DNA from: JANMGV01 sp037440405
Lineage (GTDB): Bacteria; Planctomycetota; Planctomycetia; Pirellulales; Pirellulaceae
Length of the DNA: 24,089 nt
Assembly: GCA_037440405.1 (NCBI GenBank)
Contig: JBBIUE010000077.1
Coordinates: 1 to 24,089 of the forward strand
Reading direction: 5' to 3'
Shown here: in pieces, positions 23,753 through 24,089 of the stretch
How positions within the stretch are numbered: position 1 is the first letter of the stretch
How the letters are laid out: each line of letters starts with the position of its first letter
Made by a program: the position numbers and the translations under genes
The notes under the pieces: generated by a model
Told to the model about the DNA's origin: nothing
Seen by the model: only the letters and a program-made list of their open reading frames with translations
Databases searched by the model: none

Positions 23753-24089
23753 ATGAAGACTGCACGTCGCCGCTCATCCTTCATCCTTCATCCTTCATCC
23801 TTCATCTAAGCCCCGCCCTCGCAAGCAAGTAACTCGCCGTCGTTGGCTTCGCGTCCTTCTCAACGAATCTCTTGAGCATCGTCATTTGCTCGCTGCGGAT
23901 TGGCAGCTTCTTGATAGCGTTCCTTCGCTCGGTCCTTCACCAGAAATCTCTGCTCAAGTTTCCGAGTTCCAAACAATCTCCCGAAACGATAGTGACCATC
24001 GCCAGCCGACCTCAACGATCGCTAAGCATGCACAGAAGCTCCTGCCCAACGACTCGATCGGCCCAAACGAAAACCTGAGCGAGTACTTA
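23753..24089 (+). CDS. Partial phase-variable-looking surface protein gene with planctomycete extracellular motif (OFF configuration)
   Basis: ATG 23753 follows AAAGG (23741-23745) at seven bases and reads 'MKTARRR', then a heptamer tract. In the present sequence this frame ends at TAA 23807 after 18 codons. Another frame, open from 23757 to the window end, reads through 'KPRPRKQVTRRRWLRVLLNE' into LEHRHLLAAD and a Ser/Asn/Gln-rich stretch. That is the N-terminal motif and basic leader of giant planctomycete secreted proteins. This frame has no ATG, GTG or TTG before the motif, so it needs the ATG at 23753. Removing one 7-base unit, or adding two, joins them exactly. The gene continues past the window. 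A mutation or assembly error is the alternative explanation. Confidence 0.65.
23774..23806 (+). repeat. Heptanucleotide tandem repeat (TCATCCT), 4.7 copies
   Basis: Four perfect copies of TCATCCT (23774-23801) and TCATC (23802-23806) lie seven codons after the ATG at 23753. A 7-base unit changes the reading frame by one base with each copy gained or lost. In frame it would encode 'SSFILHP' periods. It is not a CRISPR, because there are no spacers. Confidence 0.95.

Noticed and set aside
23774..23806. Possible CRISPR or minisatellite without function
   Set aside because: A CRISPR is excluded because there are no spacers and the unit is 7 bases. Pure non-coding satellite is less likely because of the exact frame relation with the SD-preceded ATG.
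23872..24078. 68-codon plus-strand frame at the right edge
   Set aside because: It is out of frame with the LEHRHLLAAD frame and starts inside that coding region.

Overview
The window looks like a draft chromosome segment of a planctomycete, probably in or near the Pirellulaceae. Several family signatures point there: a prepilin-type DUF1559 protein, a giant secreted protein opening with the LEARRLLA extracellular motif, a second, partial gene with the related motif LEHRHLLAAD, a BBP7-type outer-membrane barrel, an FG-GAP/VCBS repeat protein, an EF-hand/LTxxQ-like protein, and SecD fused to SecF. No rRNA, tRNA, CRISPR array, transposase or phage gene was recognised. A run of 10 N (3624-3633) shows that the sequence is scaffolded.

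Layout. Positions 127-2826 carry a tight plus-strand cluster: a membrane-anchored DUF1573-like protein, a small cysteine-rich secreted protein and an exported protein with a C-terminal membrane anchor. A palindromic intergenic element follows (2849-2904). Next come a GT39-type membrane glycosyltransferase, cut by the N gap, and a translationally coupled DUF1559 pseudopilin. A serine beta-lactamase-fold hydrolase (minus) and a sugar isomerase/epimerase TIM barrel (plus) diverge around 7.3 kb. Positions 8346-12819 hold the EF-hand protein, a 936-residue beta-helix/metzincin protein and a conserved-looking unknown protein. The last of these overlaps the convergent FG-GAP protein by 61 bp at the 3' ends. 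A Ser/Thr/Pro-rich putative lipoprotein (minus) diverges from a protein with a CpaC-like N-terminal domain but no secretin barrel, which is followed by the BBP7 barrel. The right part holds housekeeping genes: mscL, secDF and yajC on the minus strand, and a divergent short-form AMP nucleosidase.

Most of the proteins appear to be exported or act in the envelope. yajC and secDF supply auxiliary Sec functions, and mscL encodes an osmotic safety valve. The rest are surface, periplasmic or outer-membrane components typical of the phylum.

The most interesting signal is at the right edge. An ATG with a ribosome-binding site (23753) is followed after seven codons by 4.7 copies of the heptamer TCATCCT. 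At this copy number the frame ends in TAA after 18 codons. Loss of one copy, or gain of two, would join the same ATG to a frame that is open to the window end and carries the planctomycete extracellular motif. That other frame has no ATG, GTG or TTG start of its own before the motif. This is the arrangement expected of a phase-variable surface protein caught in the OFF state.
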